Of a stretch of 64,000 nt of DNA, positions 9,962 to 22,100 are shown one piece after another. The translations under genes were made by a program, and so were the position numbers. The stretch lies in assembly GCA_001910725.1 (NCBI GenBank), contig MJGA01000027.1:310001-374000 (forward strand), in the 5' to 3' direction. This DNA is from Phanerodontia chrysosporium (lineage: Eukaryota > Basidiomycota > Agaricomycetes > Polyporales > Phanerochaetaceae). The notes under the pieces are model-generated. The model worked only from the letters and a program-made list of their open reading frames with translations, searched no databases and was not told the origin of the DNA. How positions within the stretch are numbered: position 1 is the first letter of the stretch; each line of letters starts with the position of its first letter.

Positions 9962-12900
9962 CTGCCTCCGCCACAGATAACGATGTCGTCAGCGGCTAGC
10001 ACGCCCGGGTACAAGTTGGCACGCACCAGCACGACACGCGACCGTGTTGTGTCGAAGGCCTCCCGGAGGAACAACGCGTCCTCGTCGATGGGGGATCTGC
10101 TGCGGGCCCCTGCCCTGCAGCCGTTATATGTGTCGCCAAGGCTGCTGTGGGCACAGTGCGGGCGATCATCGAGGTGCGGAGGTAGTGCAGCGAGCGCGTC
10201 GGCGGAGACAGCGTGCCGTCGAGCGCCCTGACGCGAGGCTACACGTGCGACAGTGATGCTGGCGTCACAGACGACGCTTGCGGGGGCGGGAGGACGATGT
10301 CAGGGAGAAGAGATAGGGGCATGGCCGAGGACGGGGACGACGGTGGAGATGTTGGAGTCGAGTGGGCTAGAGGGTCTTAGAGGTGCGTAGTATATGAGGT
10401 ATTAAACGGGGCTGGTTTACGAGAAGTAATTATGTTCTAGTGCAATAGGTGTCGATGTATTATAGAAGGCTCTGATATTCGATGCCAGTCGTTCGCCGTG
10501 CGCGGGTCGAGTGATGCAGGATCGTCGACAGGACAGTTCGCGGGGTGCACAATAAGGACGAGCAGTCGCCTTATATGCCGGCGCGCCGCCCTGTACGGCA
10601 CACGACCTGCTTGCAGCGGAGGCCCCGGCAGCGGGTGTGTCGCCGGTAACCGTCCCTGCCTGTGCACTCTTTGCACCGTCTCCCGCGGCGCCGCCTGTCG
10701 CGACTGGCCCAACTCCGACATGGGTGCGAGCGCGGAGGACACCTTGGCGCGGCTGGCGCGGGCCGTGGCGGTGCAGCGCGGGGACTCGCCTCGTCGTCAA
10801 CGGGGCCCTGGAGCGCACCGCGCGACGTGGCACTGCATGCGGCGCCGGGCTTTCCCAAACAGGCGTGCGGAACAGAGGAGGGCGGTCCGCCCGCTTACGT
10901 CCCTGTTGCCAAGGCGAGCGTGCAAGGGTCTGCAGCATCGCGGCCGCGGAGTTGTGTGGCGTAACGTGGGTTGAGCTTGCGGCCTCGCTGGACTCGCGTT
11001 GTGCCACTGCTCTAGCCTCGACGGCGCGAAGATACGCTCTCGGGGTGGCGTCCTTGGGCCCGCAGGCTGCGCCCAGACGCGTCCGTAGACCGTCGCGTCC
11101 GTTGTTGCCGGTATTCGACTGCGGCCAGGGTTGGAAAGAGAGGCGCCCTCCGCATCGAGACGCCATCCCGCCGCCCGTTGCCGCCACGTGTTCGCCTCCC
11201 GACGTCGCGCTCGGATGCCGAAACCCGCGTCCGGCCTCAGTTTGTCGCGACGCTCGCTACTTGCAAGGCTAGCGCTGTAGTGTCTTCCCTGCCCGACGTC
11301 GCCAGCCATCGCCAGGTCTCGTTTGGCCCCGCGGGATATCGCGGGACGGTCGGTGGGGCGCATTTATCACTAGAAGTCGAAGGTAGTCCTTAAAGAAATG
11401 CGTGCACCACACTATGTGGTCGACGCTATAGGAAGGGTTCGTTCTCGTAGAACGATTTCCTAGCACATTTTTGTGAGCATCTCGCGCGTCTTCTGCCGTT
11501 CGCGAACATGTTGTACTTACGACTATGATTATTGGCTAGCCGCATGTCGTATACTGCCAGGCTTGTCGGCTCTACCTTCCTTCTCCAGGTGAGTTCGTGA
11601 CACGATCGTCCTTCGCCTTGACATGCCATCCGTCAGTAGACACGCTCGGGAGCAGAGTTGAAAGCCAACATCACCTGCACGCTGCGTTCAGACATGGCCG
11701 AAGTATAGCTGACCCATCTCGGCGACACCTTCATCAACCATCCTTGCCATAACGCACAATGCGCCGACGTGCAGTCCACCACACAAATGAACCGCCCGCG
11801 ACGCGCGCGCCGCCCCGCCCCGCCGACTCCCTGACAAACCCGCCGCACACGATTCGCCGGCGCCGTTCCGTTCGGGGTGCGCGTGCAGTCGACGACCGGG
11901 GGTCTCTCGCCCGCTGAGGTCCGCTCAGCCGTCGACTGCCGTCGATCCTCCGGATCCTCCGATCGGTGCACGCGGGCCCTGTCCCGAGCGATCGTCTCCG
12001 TTGCTGTCCAACCCGCGCTGTCGGTTTTGCAACGCATTGTCGTTTTTTTTCGCGAGTATTTCATGACAAAGAAATGTGTGCCGGCGACGACGAGAGAATG
12101 TTTTCTCGAGGATTTTGCTTCCGCTGTGAGTGTGACCGGCTATGGCGCGCTCCCGGAGCCGCCGTGCTCGGGCTTCGACCTCAGCGCAACCGTTGAGCGC
12201 AACGCTCCATAAATCTGCACGCCGCCGCGCTCTATGCTGAGGAGTCTGAAGCAGACGACGTGAGCGAGCAAACGGTGCATGTCACACCGGGGTCGGAGGA
12301 CGAGTTATGCTGTTCTCCTCGCTCGGCATCGGCGTGCGTCAACCCCAAACCGCCGACCACCGTTCGGCCCCACTATATGCGGTCCTTCCGTCCGTCGCCA
12401 TGTTTCCAAACCCCTCTGTGCGGTTGCTACCCTCCACCCGATCGTTAGATCGCCCATAGTGCTTTTCCTAGCCCTACAATCTACGACGCGCAGACGGCTC
12501 GCGCGGAGCGCCCTCGACAAGGATCAAACAGAGTATCCTTACCATGTCCGCCTGTTCGATTCTATCTTGCCCTGTGTACTGCGTTGTTCTACACGTGTAT
12601 ACGAGCAAGGCAGCGATTGCTTAGGTGTGCGAGCAAGGGAGGAGGTCGAGTGAAAGCGAAAGGATACTCTGAGAACGTCTCGACTTTCCTCTTTCGGCCT
12701 CCACGCTTAGTAAGCAAGTATTTATTGTTCAATTATCTCGCCCATTGTTCAGATGCATTCAATCGCAACCCAATGGCACCTATATAGACTCGTTGCAAGC
12801 GGTCCTATACGCGGGTCACAGATACATGTGTATTGAGAACCCGATTTCCAGTCAGGCAGGTTGTTCTCGAGCCTTTGCAGCTGGGTGCACAGGCTGAACC

Positions 12901-14218
12901 TTTTCCCGCAGCTGCCTCTGAGCAATTTTGTCGTCGCGGAGCTCAGCCGCTGGAGCCGCTGAGCCCGTGGCCGAGGCTTGCATGTCGCACGAACTCGTCG
13001 TCGGGGGTCGCGCTTTGCATCGCTTGCCCGCAAGACTCCCATATGCGGGCGAGCAGTTCGTGCTGAACACTCCTGCAGAACTGGCTCCCGGATATTAATT
13101 TTGGGGACAATTAATTGCGGTGCGCCCCGCAATATGTCCACGAACGTAGTGTGAACCACGGTGGCAACGCAAAAAGGGACGAGAAGACTTGGGGGTGGCT
13201 GCAACAGCACCCGGCCCCGCCGCCGCTTCACGCGAAGCAGTCGCCATGTTCCCGGGCGAGGTCTGACAAAGAGCGGTGAAAAACTAAAAACCAAAAAAGA
13301 GACGCGGCTAATTAGGGCGGGTCCCATCGATTGTGGCGCGCGAAGGTCACCAGGGGGTCCACCCCCGCGGGCTCGCCATTATTGCCATGCGAACTGGGGC
13401 ATCCCGTGCACAGCCGCTTGCTACGTGGCGTGGCGGCACCGTGGCACGGACGAAAATCTGTCTGGTCTCCAAGAACTAGAAGTTTGAGCACGAAACCCGA
13501 ATCGTCAAAAAGTAGAGGTGTGCGAGACCGCGGATAGGTGCGCCAGGGCATGCCTCGGCGTGGCGGAAACAACCCACCTGCGCGAGGCTGCAAGCCGCCG
13601 CTCGGCCAGCGCTAGACACGGCGGGACAACACTGCGCCGGCCACCACGGCCGTCGGCCGTGCGCACCGCGCCGTGCGGGCTGAGGACGGCTCTTCTCGCA
13701 AAGCTCACAATCACGCACGGGAGGCGCGTGTGTGCCGTTGCCCGGTGGCGCGACGGCCGCGCGGGGCAGGGGGCGGGAGCGCCAAATGGGGATGCCGCGG
13801 CAGAACTCTGGCACGCCCCCGCGCATGAGGCCGGGGCTGCTGACGCGCGCGCGTCGGGATTGGTCGCCGCTGCGTGCTGCTCCGGGCGGTGCTGGGGGCG
13901 TGGCCGCGTGGATACTGGGGCAGGCCGACGGGGGTACAGGCTGTTTGGTATGTGCTGCGCGTAGGTGCCTGAATATCGATCGTCTGGGCCCATGCCGCCG
14001 GGAGACGTGGCAGGGGAGAGAATGCATCTAGACACGGACCTGTTTGCAGAGGTTCAGCCACTTCGTCTAGGCTACAGCTTGCTCGTTGGTGCAATCTCGC
14101 TCGCTCTAATGGTGGAAGGTGATAAGGGAAGCATCGGGCACACATAACTCTGAAATTATGTTGTATTATTGTCTTATACAACGGTGTCACCTCTTCGCAT
14201 TCTCTGCTGGATGGACCG
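9962..14218. other. 4.2-kb region without a recognisable gene
   Basis: Bounded by the start codon of the RanBP2 protein gene (9961) and the stop of eIF2D (14219), both on the - strand. It is very GC-rich for most of its length, so long stop-free frames are expected by chance. The longest (10417-11187 on the - strand) has no domain, no protein-like composition and no matching intron structure. I found no tRNA, no transposon motif and no tandem array. It may contain a long promoter and 5' leader for the RNA-binding protein, or an unrecognised or non-coding transcript. Confidence 0.5.
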
Positions 14219-16721
14219 TTACTTCTTCTTGGTATTGCTGAGGTCTTCAGATTTGATCCAGCGCGCAGGCACGCCCTTCGAGACGAGCAGGTCCGTCACG
14301 GCCTTGATCTGCTTCCCTTGCACCATCACCTCCATGTCCGTCGTCTTGCCCGGCAGCGGCTCGACTACGAAGTTTCCATCAGCCTGCTGACACAGAAGAA
14401 GACGTCTCCGATACTCACTTGCAGTCGAACTGGCGCAGACCTTCCGCAGATCCTGCGCGAGGTCGTCAGCGCTGAGACCAAACGCCTCGAAGCCCGTGAT
14501 GAGCGTGCATGCTTTGCGGCCCTGCCTGATCTTGACGGCGACGTGTATCGGCTTCATCCCGCCCTTCCTGTTCACACACGTCAACATTGCACGCCTGCAT
14601 TAGCGATACGAAGGACCTACTTGGTGACGGGGTCGCTCCCCTCGGTGCGGATCTCATGCCAGACCTGCATGTTCGCGCGGATGCGGAGCAGCGCGTCCTC
14701 GCGCTTCAGAAACTCCGCTGGCTCCTTGCCCTTGACGTACACTGCCTGCGCTAGCGCTTCGTCCTCGCTAACGTTGATGTACTGCTGCACCTGCGCGTTC
14801 ACGAGATTTCGCGCCGCAACGTACGCATTGAAGATGTCCTTGATGTCCGCGATCGAGTACAGCCGTTGCGTGCTGCACCGCAATGAGAATCGCGGCTTAG
14901 TAGACGAACACAGCGACTCACTCTTTTTCGGCGGCGACGAACCACCCGATTGTGGGCCCGTGCGGCTTCCACAGCTCCGCGACACGGATCTCGCCGCGCC
15001 GTTTTTCTTCTGCCTCTTTCGCCTTTCGCTGACGCTCCTCTTCTTTGCCCTTTTTCTCCTCCACGCTCTGCACAGTCTTGTGCTGCTTGTAGCCCGCTAC
15101 TGCTGGATGTGCCGGATAGACAGCTGGGATCCGAGGGCCGTCAGCTTTTGTCATAGTTCGATCTACGCGGGTGGTGCGCACCGCTCACAACGACGTCGCC
15201 CTTCGTTTCCTTGAGCTTGATCAAGCCCTCCTTCGCGGAAGCCTTCAGAATGCCTTCACAGTCTTGTGGGTCGAATGTTTTACGTCCATAGAGCTTATAT
15301 CTAGAAATGTACGGTCAAACGCGCGAATCATGCTGGCAACGTTAGGAATGAACCTATAGGTACGCCCGCGCCAAGTGGTTGTACAGGACGCGCGGGTAAA
15401 ACATAGTTTGACCAAAACGTCGACGCAGTGATGGGGAACGCAGACGGCGGCAACGCGGAAAGCGTAGTCTGTAATGCTTGAAGCAGCGCAGTCCGGAGAC
15501 AAGAGGAAACGTCTAGGCGTAACCTGTTGAGCGTTGTTCGTCGGAAAGAGATAAATACAGCTCACCCTCAGGAGACAATACGGTAACCGCGGGTTCTGTA
15601 GGCTCGGCTGTCGGCTCGGCGGCGGGTTCGGTCTGCCCGTCAGCCGTCTGTGATGCCTCATCTAGCTGCAATTTCGCTGCTTCGTCCGCAAGTACACTGC
15701 TCCCATCTTGATTTCCTTCGCCTTGTTCCGCAGGATCGTCCTTCTCCCCGGGCCTCGGGATTTCTCGTGGCTCAGGGATGTCCATCTTGCTATTGGCGCC
15801 CATGTACCACAGACAGTCCTTCCACGTGTGGAGGACGTACACTGCCTTCCCCTTCGTGTCCCTCTCGTCCGCCTCGAGCAGTGTGTCAGAAGTAACGGCC
15901 ATCCTGCCGACCGCGAGTGGCGGCCCGAGACGCTCACGGTGGTACTGCGTCACGGCGACGAGCTGGTCTTCTGCCAGAGGCACCGAGTGTTGAACGACTG
16001 GCTTGGATGCATATATGAGTGATGTCAGAGACAAGAAGTGAGATAGCGACGGACCTCCAGGAATCATCAGGTCAGCACCGCCAATCAGTTTCGGGACGAC
16101 GGCCGCAGGGGTAGAGAGGAAGGGCAGCAGGTCTGGCTTCTTCCACAAAGTGTACACTACAGTGTATCGGCGTCAGTATATGGTCGCCAACGTATATGGG
16201 CGGTCGACCTGTCGGTATGAGGGCACCATCGGAACCCTTGCCCAGCGAAAACCAAAGAGGATCTCCTTCTTGAGATAGATAGACTACCTATAGCCTCACC
16301 CAATCAGTATGAGTAGGAAAAAAAAGCATGTGAATCAGGGAAAGCTGCCAAGTGGGTCTGCTGCGCGCCGCAAAGGCAAACGCCGTTTCGCGGCGCGGCG
16401 TCTAAATGCAAGAGGCTGAACGAAGCTAAGTCGCTCAATTCGAGCTTCGTGGCAGATATTGCTATTGCAAGAAATGAGAATATAATATACTCACGCCAGG
16501 TTTGTTGAGATGCGTGCTGATCTTCTGCGACTGCAGGCCCTCTGGTACGAGCAGCTCGCCATCTTCTGGCTGCAGCTCGTAGTCCGTGACGACGCGTTGC
16601 TTGAGCTTGCGCCTGTCCGAGCTGCGCAATGGCGCTATATGCTATGAGACAAAGCCGTAGAAGACGCGACTCCTTCGAACTCACCAGTTGTCTTCGCGTC
16701 GGCGAGCGGTTTCTTGAACAT
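14219..16721 (-). CDS. TMA64: Translation initiation factor eIF2D (ligatin/Tma64)
   Basis: eIF2D delivers tRNA to the 40S P-site independently of GTP and helps recycle 40S subunits after termination. The ATG at 16721 opens with M-F-K-K-P-L, the usual eIF2D start. Next comes an N-terminal part ending V-Y-T-L-W-K-K-P and a PUA domain with G-A-D-L-M-I-P-G and the V-A-V-T-Q-Y-H block (about 15.9-16.1 kb). A Glu/Ala/Pro-rich linker (about 15.6-15.7 kb), a winged-helix segment and a SWIB/MDM2-like domain (about 14.6-14.9 kb) follow. The C-terminal SUI1 domain has K-G-G-M-K-P-I-H-V and L-I-T-G-F-E-A-F-G and ends in three lysines before TAA at 14219-14221. At least seven short introns are needed. It is the closest gene downstream of the unknown protein at 17437 and in the same direction. 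Confidence 0.9.
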
Positions 16722-17436
16722 GATAGACGACGCGACTAGATAAGGTAAGGTCTGGATGTATACGCGTCTTCTACGAGTTATATATCAAGTGCAGAACGTC
16801 AGGGTCGGGCTGGTGGTATCACCTACGCTGAGGTGTCGTGAGGCCGAGATGGATGTCGCGGAGAAGCGATGATGACGCTGAGAAACGCTTTCCCTTCTCT
16901 CACGCCACAAGGCTGTTGCCTTACCAGGAAGGTTACCATCACAATTGTGCAAATGGAGTGTGATCCTCAGTCAATTGCGTAGAAATCGAGGTTCTTAGAT
17001 GTATAACATATTTCTGCCTAGAATGTGTATTGACATCCAGGAGAAATATCCACGATACAATTAGAGCACCGACTGCAAGCCCGGACTTGGAAGACCCGTC
17101 GGAGCCGCCCGGGCGCAGCATAACACAGCCTAACAGCTCTCTTGACTCCCCAGCAGTCACTGCAGAGGAGTGCCAGCTCCGAGGAGCCGTATCTCGTTAG
17201 ATGAGCAATGCCTCAGCGGAACAGAGTTCTAGGCCTTCCGCTGACTCAGGAAAACCTCATCGTAGTTGAAGGTTATCGAGCTCAGGCTGAACTGCACAGG
17301 AAGCCTCGCCTGCTCGCGGCACAATTACGTATGTAGATTTCGGAGGGTGAGGATACAACAACGATACTTCATGTACAGTGGTGAAGGGAGCATAAATGGA
17401 CTGGGCAAGGTAGACTGCGAGTATGTCCAAAAGGGC
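16722..17436. other. Intergenic region upstream of eIF2D
   Basis: Lies between the eIF2D start codon and the stop of the next - strand gene. It should hold the eIF2D promoter. No coding sequence or RNA gene was recognised. A 73-codon frame on the - strand (16939-17160) has no supporting features. Confidence 0.5.
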
Positions 17437-18433
17437 TCAGAACGGAGGTATAATGACGCCCTTAATCTGTATGGAGTCGCGCACCGCGATGCGAAGTTTC
17501 TCGTCCTGAGGGTACGGGGTAAACAGAGCGCCGTTGTGGAGGACATTAGGGTCGACAACACCGTGAAAGACGGCCAAGGCCGCCTGCCACGCCTCCTGCG
17601 ACAGCCTCTCGGCGACGTGCTGTCCCTGGGGCATGCCGCGCGACATCATGGACCGTTGGTTCGCAGCCCACTGCACGAATCGGCATGCCCACCGTACCGG
17701 CGACCATCCATGTGCAAGTGAGGGGTCATCTATAGATCCAAGTAAACACGACATCACGTTTGCAGCGCAAAAGAACATACCTGCTGTCGGCGTAAGCCTG
17801 GAAATAGTCGAGTCGAGGTACGGTGCTGCATCGTCGCTAGTGGGAAACTGCATACAAAGCAAAAGCCTCGCCTTCTGGGTGTCTAGCAGCCTCTGCCGCC
17901 AGTGGTGCCTTTCCCACGAGCCAGGATTCACATCTGGCACAATGGTATACAGCGTGACTTTGGGATTCTGCCCGAGCTCGCCATCTGTGCAAACAAACAG
18001 CGCCCACACGAACGTGCCCAAAAGGCATCGCGGCTTCTTCTCGTGAAACACAGCAAGGTGCAGCCTCTTGATGGTGCTGCGATCGAGGCTTGCTGGCGCG
18101 ACCTGAGTTCTAAGATGAGTACAATTGCACTTCTCCCGAGCAAGCTGACTGTAGAACTGACGCTGGGCGCAGAGCTGTGGCTGGGAACGGGAACAGCATT
18201 GTGGCTGGCGTGCCACACGTAGCCTCCGGGGCCTGGATATCCATTTTCGAGCTGCGCGGCGTAGAATTGGCCACCGAAGGCGGCCCTGCTGGCTGTGGCG
18301 CATATATATGACGAGGTGGGACGACCGGGACTGGTCCGGCCTGGCTACTTGACGAGCCACATTGCGAGGCGTGGAAGACCGGGACCTGCTGAAGAGATTG
18401 CTGGTTAAGTGAGAAATATGGGTGTTGTGACAT
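17437..18433 (-). CDS. Conserved-looking protein of unknown function
   Basis: I do not recognise the family. The ATG at 18431-18433 starts a polar, Gln/Pro/Ser-rich N-terminus (M-S-Q-H-P-Y-F-S-L-N-Q-Q). A globular part follows (K-R-L-H-L-A-V-F-H-E-K-K, T-F-V-W-A-L-F-V, T-L-Y-T-I-V-P-D-V-N-P-G), then an alpha-helical C-terminus (Q-A-A-L-A-V-F-H-G-V-V) ending at 17437. Introns fit near 18145-18098 and 17785-17735, both GT-AG. At 18228-18231 (a run of four G on the + strand) the frame is short by one base; allowing for it gives a smooth junction around P-G-G-Y-V-W-H. No signal peptide or membrane segment was seen. It shares a promoter region with NUP192 on the other strand. Confidence 0.7.
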
Positions 18434-19174
18434 CTTGGGTGGAAAGGCGGAAGTTACCCAGACGCGTAAGTACGCTCTCCTTATATATACGAGGGAAGAA
18501 GCGAAGAAACAAGGCCACAAGTATTTGCCACTGACTCAGCGGGGGCCAAAGCGTGAGTCAGGGACAAAGCATTGGCTATGGAGAAAGGGTGCTGCTCTTC
18601 GGGAGTGGCCCTTTGTGTTGCGCCACGAGGAAGAAGAAAGATACTGTGGATGATACAGTAAGTGCAGCAACGGGCAGTTCGTCACTAGGCACTCGCTGCA
18701 ACGCACTTATGGATTCGGTGTGGCGTGTTGGGTTGAGGGTAGAGAAGAAAGCACCAACGCGGCGGTGTGAAGGACAACGGGGACTCACTGGGTCACTTCT
18801 GCTGCGCTGGGTGCTATCGGTACTTCCAGTCATGTTTATATCCAGCATTTCGGACTTCTGGTCTTCCATCGAGAGGCAGTGTGGAGGAGAGGCAAGGTTC
18901 CAGCTGGTCCGGGTCGAGCAGATGCAATGATCTATATGCTGAGAAAGCCCTCGGTGGTCATCGCGCTCCGGGGTTTGAGCGTCATGTCAGGCCAGCCTAT
19001 ACATTCTTTGAAATTTCCTAACTCGCAACTAGGCAGAGTGTGAAGACACTTTCGAGCCATAGCAAAAGGGAAAGGAGAGAGTCGACATCGCAGTCCGAGG
19101 CCAAGGAGTGGGCGCTTATGACGATTAGGCCCGTTCACGGCCAAGTTCAGGCTTTACACGAACCTTCACTGCAG
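18434..19174. promoter_or_regulatory. Divergent promoter region
   Basis: About 740 bp between the start codons of two divergently transcribed genes, the unknown protein (-) and NUP192 (+). No open frame with coding character was found. Individual promoter elements could not be assigned with confidence. Confidence 0.5.
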
Positions 19175-22100
19175 ATGGCCTCCACATCCCGCTTGAGAGC
19201 CATCCTGCTCTCGACTCTCAACAATCCTGGCTCTCAGGATGACCACCAGCAGTTCTTCCAGACGCTTATGTCCCATCGGGGGCACCTCGTGAACTTATAT
19301 GACGTTGGTCCACGAAATCCGCAAGAACAACGCGAGGTCGAGGCGGGTGCGTGCTTCCGCGTGTTTCCTCCAAAATATATGCATATTTACGCGTATTAGG
19401 TCGCGTTACGGTGAATGGGAGGTCGATTGCCGTCAACTCTGACTTTGCACGCCAAGTGGTCTTCATTTCCCAACATTTGGAGGTTTCGGAGCGCTATGTG
19501 GCCGGGCTCCTCCAGGAGACGATGGCAGGCAACCCTAACGTCTCACAAGAACGGCTCATTGAGGCCACTGTGCTTGAATTTCATCTCAGAAGACGACACT
19601 TGGCGGACTGTCTGCGCTACATTTTCGAGGCAGCGGAAGTGGCACAAGATCCTAGTTCTCCAGAACTCTTCAGGCAGCTGGAGCAGTTCACGAAGCAGAA
19701 CTTGCTCGATCCTGGCAAGAACTTCCCGCAGAAGCTCTTTAAGGAGGTGGAGAGGCTGGGGGAGACATTAGCGAAAGTGCACGCGGCGCGGTTGAACGCG
19801 AAGAGCAACACTGCTGCACCCTTGGGTCAAAGTGCGTCCCCTAGACTCCACATTTTCGCTTAGCCCTAATGCGAGGCAGATGGCCAACTCGGCTACGATC
19901 TTCTCAGTGCAAGATACGAGTCCCTCAAGTATGAGCGTCGAACACTGGCCATAACCCTGTTCCTCGTAGCTCGCATGGGCTCCATTCAGCCCCAGGAAAT
20001 CCTCCTCCTGATCGACTGGCTCGAGAAAAATCCCCACCATGCCATGGTGTACTATATCTTGCCGACCGTTCTCGCCTGCTTCGACTTGGTTGACCCATCA
20101 TCTACCGGTGGCCTCGCGCGCCAGAAACTTGCTCGGGACACCAACCTATTCGCCACATTGAAGCGTAAACTCGCTGGTCAGGGAGAATGGAAGGAACCCG
20201 GCCTCCGAGCGACGCTTCTCATGAAGTGGACCTTGTTTGCTACCGAGGCAAGGCGCCGCGACCTTTCGTTGGAGGACAAGGATGGCTTCAAGACAGAGGA
20301 GCTCGAAACTCAGATCTGGAACGCGGTACAAGGGGACTGCTTCGGGTATCTTGCGCGAATAGTCGCTCTTCTTCAGCGGAAGCAGGGCGATGCGCCGCCG
20401 ACTTCGTTCGCTGGCGCGATGCTCTCGCGTCCCGAGCCAGAAGCCATGGCAGAGCTTCCCACAGACGACTTCAAGCCCGTCATCCTCGAGTCGTTCGAGT
20501 TTCTCATCCGGGCACTCATCACACACGCGTCCTCTGAGCTCCGGAAGATCAAGCAAAGGCAGGAAGACATCCTGCTCGCGAATCAGCGAACGGACCGCAC
20601 GCGGTTGTTCCGCTCTACCATGGGACAGACTCGCCAAGCAGGGCACGCACCAGGCCGGATGGGTCACACGCCGCGCCACCACGAAATGACATCGCCATGC
20701 TCTACTCGCTCATCGGGCTTTTGTACTCTGCTCTACCCGCCGAACGCGCGCTGCAGTTCTGGGGCGGCGGATTCGCCGAAGGACAGCGTGTGGCATATCT
20801 CAACTATGTCGAAAGCACTATCGGCAAGTTGCCTTCATTCCTTCAATGGGCGGTTTGGTCGACCCAGATTAAGGACGTCGACATGCTGATGGCGCTGTAC
20901 GACATGCTCGCGGGTCTATCGAAGGGCAAGCACTGCAGCGAGCTCGCGTACAATTTCCTGGTTCGCGGAGGCTCTGAGGCTACATCTTCATTACCCTCGT
21001 CATCGGGGCCTGCTGTATCTTGGGGTGCCATCTTCGGTCTATTGGAGCAATGGGCAATCGCTGGCACTACGCCTCGCCCCGCCCCGCAGGCCGGGGCTGC
21101 AAACACCCAGATCCAGGCCGTGCAACCGCAGCGTCAAGCTCAACAGCTAATCCTCACCCAGCAAGATGTCCTCCTCGCGCAATCCTTCCTGAGACTGCTG
21201 TCTAACGTCGTCACCTGGTCCGTTCCGGTTCGTGTCACGATCAGCGGGCATGCACGCTTCAAGGCTATCCCCACGCTCGTGTCGCTCATTCCCTTGAGCA
21301 TCCCTCTTGAGCTCAAGGGCGCGCTCCTCGATGCCCTGTCGTCGTTCTGTCTTCCGGGCGGTGGCCTCCCCGGTGTTGAGATATGTCGGTCTGTCTGGAC
21401 TCTCATGGAGCGCCTCGAGGTCATCAACGTCCGTGTACCGCCTGGCTCGACTGGAGCCACCCTGTCGTCCGTGAAGGCATCGAGATGGAACTCGAGGAGA
21501 TCGAGTCCGTGCACAAGCTCTACCCAGAGACAATTCCGTTTTGAAGTTACTTGCCACGCTCATCCACACGCCAAGAGCATCCCGGCGCGGGAGCGTCTTG
21601 CGGAGTCCGAGCCACTGAACACGATCCCGGACTCGCTTGGGCAGCCTTACCGGACGCCAGGGATTGCGCCTTACGTGGCGTTCGTGGTCGACAACGTCTT
21701 TTCACGAATATCGCAGCGTGAGTACCTGCGCCCGACGGATCGGTGGCGCATGAACGACCTCTGCCTGTGCTTCGTGGAGCGTTGCCTCGCAAGCTTCGAC
21801 CTCGAGTCTCTCGTCTCTGGACCGGAAGACATCAGCACCAAGGGCGAGCTCCTGCTTCAGTTGGCAACACACCCAGGCTACGACGTGATGAGGCGCATGC
21901 TGACACATTCGCAGCTACACAACAGCATCTTCTCCTACATTGTCGACGGCCTTGACGGGTTCGACAATGGTCTTGCAGAAGAGGAACCGTTCTTCCGCCA
22001 TACCATCACTCGCATTCTGCGTATCGTGCAACGAGTGCTAGAGATCCAGGATATCTTCCTCGATGTATTCATTCCTCTGCTGTCCAGCGCCGAAGATACC

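Noticed and set aside
10417..11187. 256-codon open frame on the - strand in the GC-rich gap
   Set aside because: Composition (Arg/Ala/Pro-rich, no domain) fits a chance stop-free frame in GC-rich DNA; several frames on both strands are open at once here.
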